Assembly (NCBI GenBank): GCA_964461535.1
Contig: CAYWUY010000026.1
Span: 1 to 39,157 of the forward strand
From: Flavipsychrobacter sp964461535
Lineage (GTDB): Bacteria > Bacteroidota > Bacteroidia > Chitinophagales > Chitinophagaceae
Length of the DNA stretch: 39,157 nt
Direction of reading: 5' to 3'
Shown here: positions 38,106 to 39,157 of the stretch, piece by piece
How the letters are laid out: each line of letters opens with the position of its first letter
How positions within the stretch are numbered: position 1 is the first letter of the stretch
Position numbers and translations under genes: made by a program
Notes under the pieces: model-generated
What the model was told of the DNA's origin: nothing
Database searches by the model: none
The model's input: only the letters and a program-made list of their open reading frames with translations

Positions 38106-39157
38106 ATGTGCGGTATAGTCGGTTATATTGGTAACAGAGAAGCTTACCCAATATTAATTAAAGGTTTAAAAAGACTTGAATACAGAGGTTATGATAGTGC
38201 TGGTGTAGCATTACTTAATGGAGACATTTCTGTATTTAAAAAAGCTGGAAAAGTTGCAGACCTTGAAAAAGTTGTTGATTTAGCAAAATGTAAAGCAACT
38301 TTAGGCATTGGTCACACTCGTTGGGCTACACACGGAGAGCCTAATGACAGAAACGCGCATCCTCACCTTTCAAAATCAGGAAAAATTGCGCTAATACACA
38401 ATGGCATTATTGAAAATTATGCCTCTATTAAAGAAGAACTTTCTAAAAGAGGTTATAGTTTCAAATCTGATACTGATACCGAAGTGTTAGTAAACTTGAT
38501 AGAAGAGGTAATGCATACAGAGCAAACTACTCTAGACAATGCTGTGAGAATTGCATTGAATGAAGTGGTAGGTGCTTATGCAATTGTTGTGTTAAATTAT
38601 GAAAATCCTAACCAACTTATAGCTGCCCGCAAAGGTAGCCCACTAGTTATAGGTATTGGTGAAGGTGAGTTTTTCATTGCGTCAGATGCATCCCCTATTA
38701 TTGAATACACTAAAAATGTTGTATATCTTGATGATCAAGAATATGCAGTTATCAATAGAGATGGCCAATATCAAATAAAAACATTAGGTAACGTAGAAAA
38801 ATCTCATGCTATACAGAAGTTAGAATTCTCTCTTGAAATGATTGAAAAGGGTGGATTTGAGCACTTTATGCTAAAAGAGATTTACGAACAACCTAAAGCT
38901 ATTGAAGACTCACTGCGTGGGCGTATGAATGCTCAACAAGGTTGGATAAAGCTTGGTGGATTGAATGAATATATCAACAGGATTAACAAAGCTGAACGCA
39001 TCATAGTTACAGCTTGCGGTACATCTTGGCACTCTGGCCTAATTGGAGAATATCTAATTGAAGATTTAGCAAGAATTCCAGTTGAGGTAGAATATGCATC
39101 AGAATTCAGGTACCGTAATCCAGTAATTAATGAAAGCGATGTTGTTTTAGCTATATC
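38106..39157 (+). CDS. glmS: Glucosamine-fructose-6-phosphate aminotransferase, cut by right edge
   Basis: The first 350 residues of GlmS, which makes glucosamine-6-phosphate from fructose-6-P and glutamine, the entry step to UDP-GlcNAc for peptidoglycan and LPS. MCGIVGYIG supplies the N-terminal nucleophile Cys after Met removal. Glutaminase-domain landmarks are RLEYRGYDSAGVAL, GHTRWATHGEPN and ALIHNGIIENY. The linker LEFSLEMIEKGGFEHFMLKE precedes the first SIS domain, which begins IIVTACGTSWHSGLIGEYL and is cut during the second half of that domain. No ribozyme-type leader fits: the gene begins four bases after the DUF4270 stop. Confidence 0.97.
   Translation, partial: MCGIVGYIGNREAYPILIKGLKRLEYRGYDSAGVALLNGDISVFKKAGKVADLEKVVDLAKCKATLGIGHTRWATHGEPNDRNAHPHLSKSGKIALIHNGIIENYASIKEELSKRGYSFKSDTDTEVLVNLIEEVMHTEQTTLDNAVRIALNEVVGAYAIVVLNYENPNQLIAARKGSPLVIGIGEGEFFIASDASPIIEYTKNVVYLDDQEYAVINRDGQYQIKTLGNVEKSHAIQKLEFSLEMIEKGGFEHFMLKEIYEQPKAIEDSLRGRMNAQQGWIKLGGLNEYINRINKAERIIVTACGTSWHSGLIGEYLIEDLARIPVEVEYASEFRYRNPVINESDVVLAI

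Noticed and set aside
38050..38110. A glmS ribozyme/riboswitch upstream of glmS
   Set aside because: The upstream sequence is DUF4270 coding DNA to within four bases of the ATG, and the glmS ribozyme is not expected in this phylum.

Overview
The window looks like chromosomal DNA of an AT-rich Bacteroidota bacterium, most likely a member of the Chitinophagia or a close relative. Evidence for this: six secreted proteins carry type IX secretion (T9SS) sorting tails (four type A, two type B 'gliding motility-associated' tails). Promoters fit the Bacteroidota pattern TTG / N16-23 / TAnnTTTG, and Shine-Dalgarno sequences are mostly absent. One locus (panC, a half-length glycogen synthase homologue, a DUF4270 lipoprotein, glmS) is, from memory, a block typical of this phylum. 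The sequence is a scaffold with three 100-N gaps (5634-5733, 30634-30733, 37129-37228), each inside a gene for an exported protein.

Layout. 1-3107: peptidoglycan remodelling, with an M23 peptidase (cut by the left edge) and two unrelated L,D-transpeptidases that meet tail to tail with a 4-base overlap. 3165-4391: a tight operon of trmB, a DUF5522 cysteine-rich mini-protein and an alkyltransferase-like DNA repair protein lacking the acceptor cysteine. 4561-6327: a tandem pair of T9SS cargo proteins; the first has a CxxCH motif. 6407-10092: a beta-propeller/Y_Y_Y sensor kinase and its NarL-type regulator. 10204-12474: malic enzyme fused to a phosphotransacetylase-like domain. 12636-13988: a T9SS YHYH protein. 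14047-17195: two pairs of tightly packed minus-strand genes (era with a PLP enzyme; a methyltransferase with a PAP2 phosphatase). 17324-19195: a membrane TPR protein facing a soluble GAF histidine kinase. 19330-20440: tRNA-Leu(GAG) with a very good promoter, then an orphan gene. 20440-23029: tcdA, tatD and a solitary ABC-2 permease. 23085-27402: a secreted subtilase, a YiiX-like hydrolase, yraN and a sugar-phosphate isomerase. 27477-28416: a small lipoprotein and a Lys-rich repeat protein flanking a perfect 18-bp inverted repeat that overlaps a promoter. 28589-34393: two tandem type B T9SS giants and an exported DUF695-RraB protein. 34395-39157: thymidine kinase, panC, the glycogen-synthase-like protein, the DUF4270 lipoprotein and glmS (cut by the right edge).

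Most of the window is housekeeping or ordinary exported-protein content. I see no phage, insertion sequence, CRISPR array or defence island. The parts least explained by known biology are the glgA-like/DUF4270/glmS block, the exported DUF695-RraB protein with a terminator just before its GTG start, the trmB-DUF5522-ATL operon, and the inverted repeat at 28055-28098. Family assignments come from motif reading without database searches.
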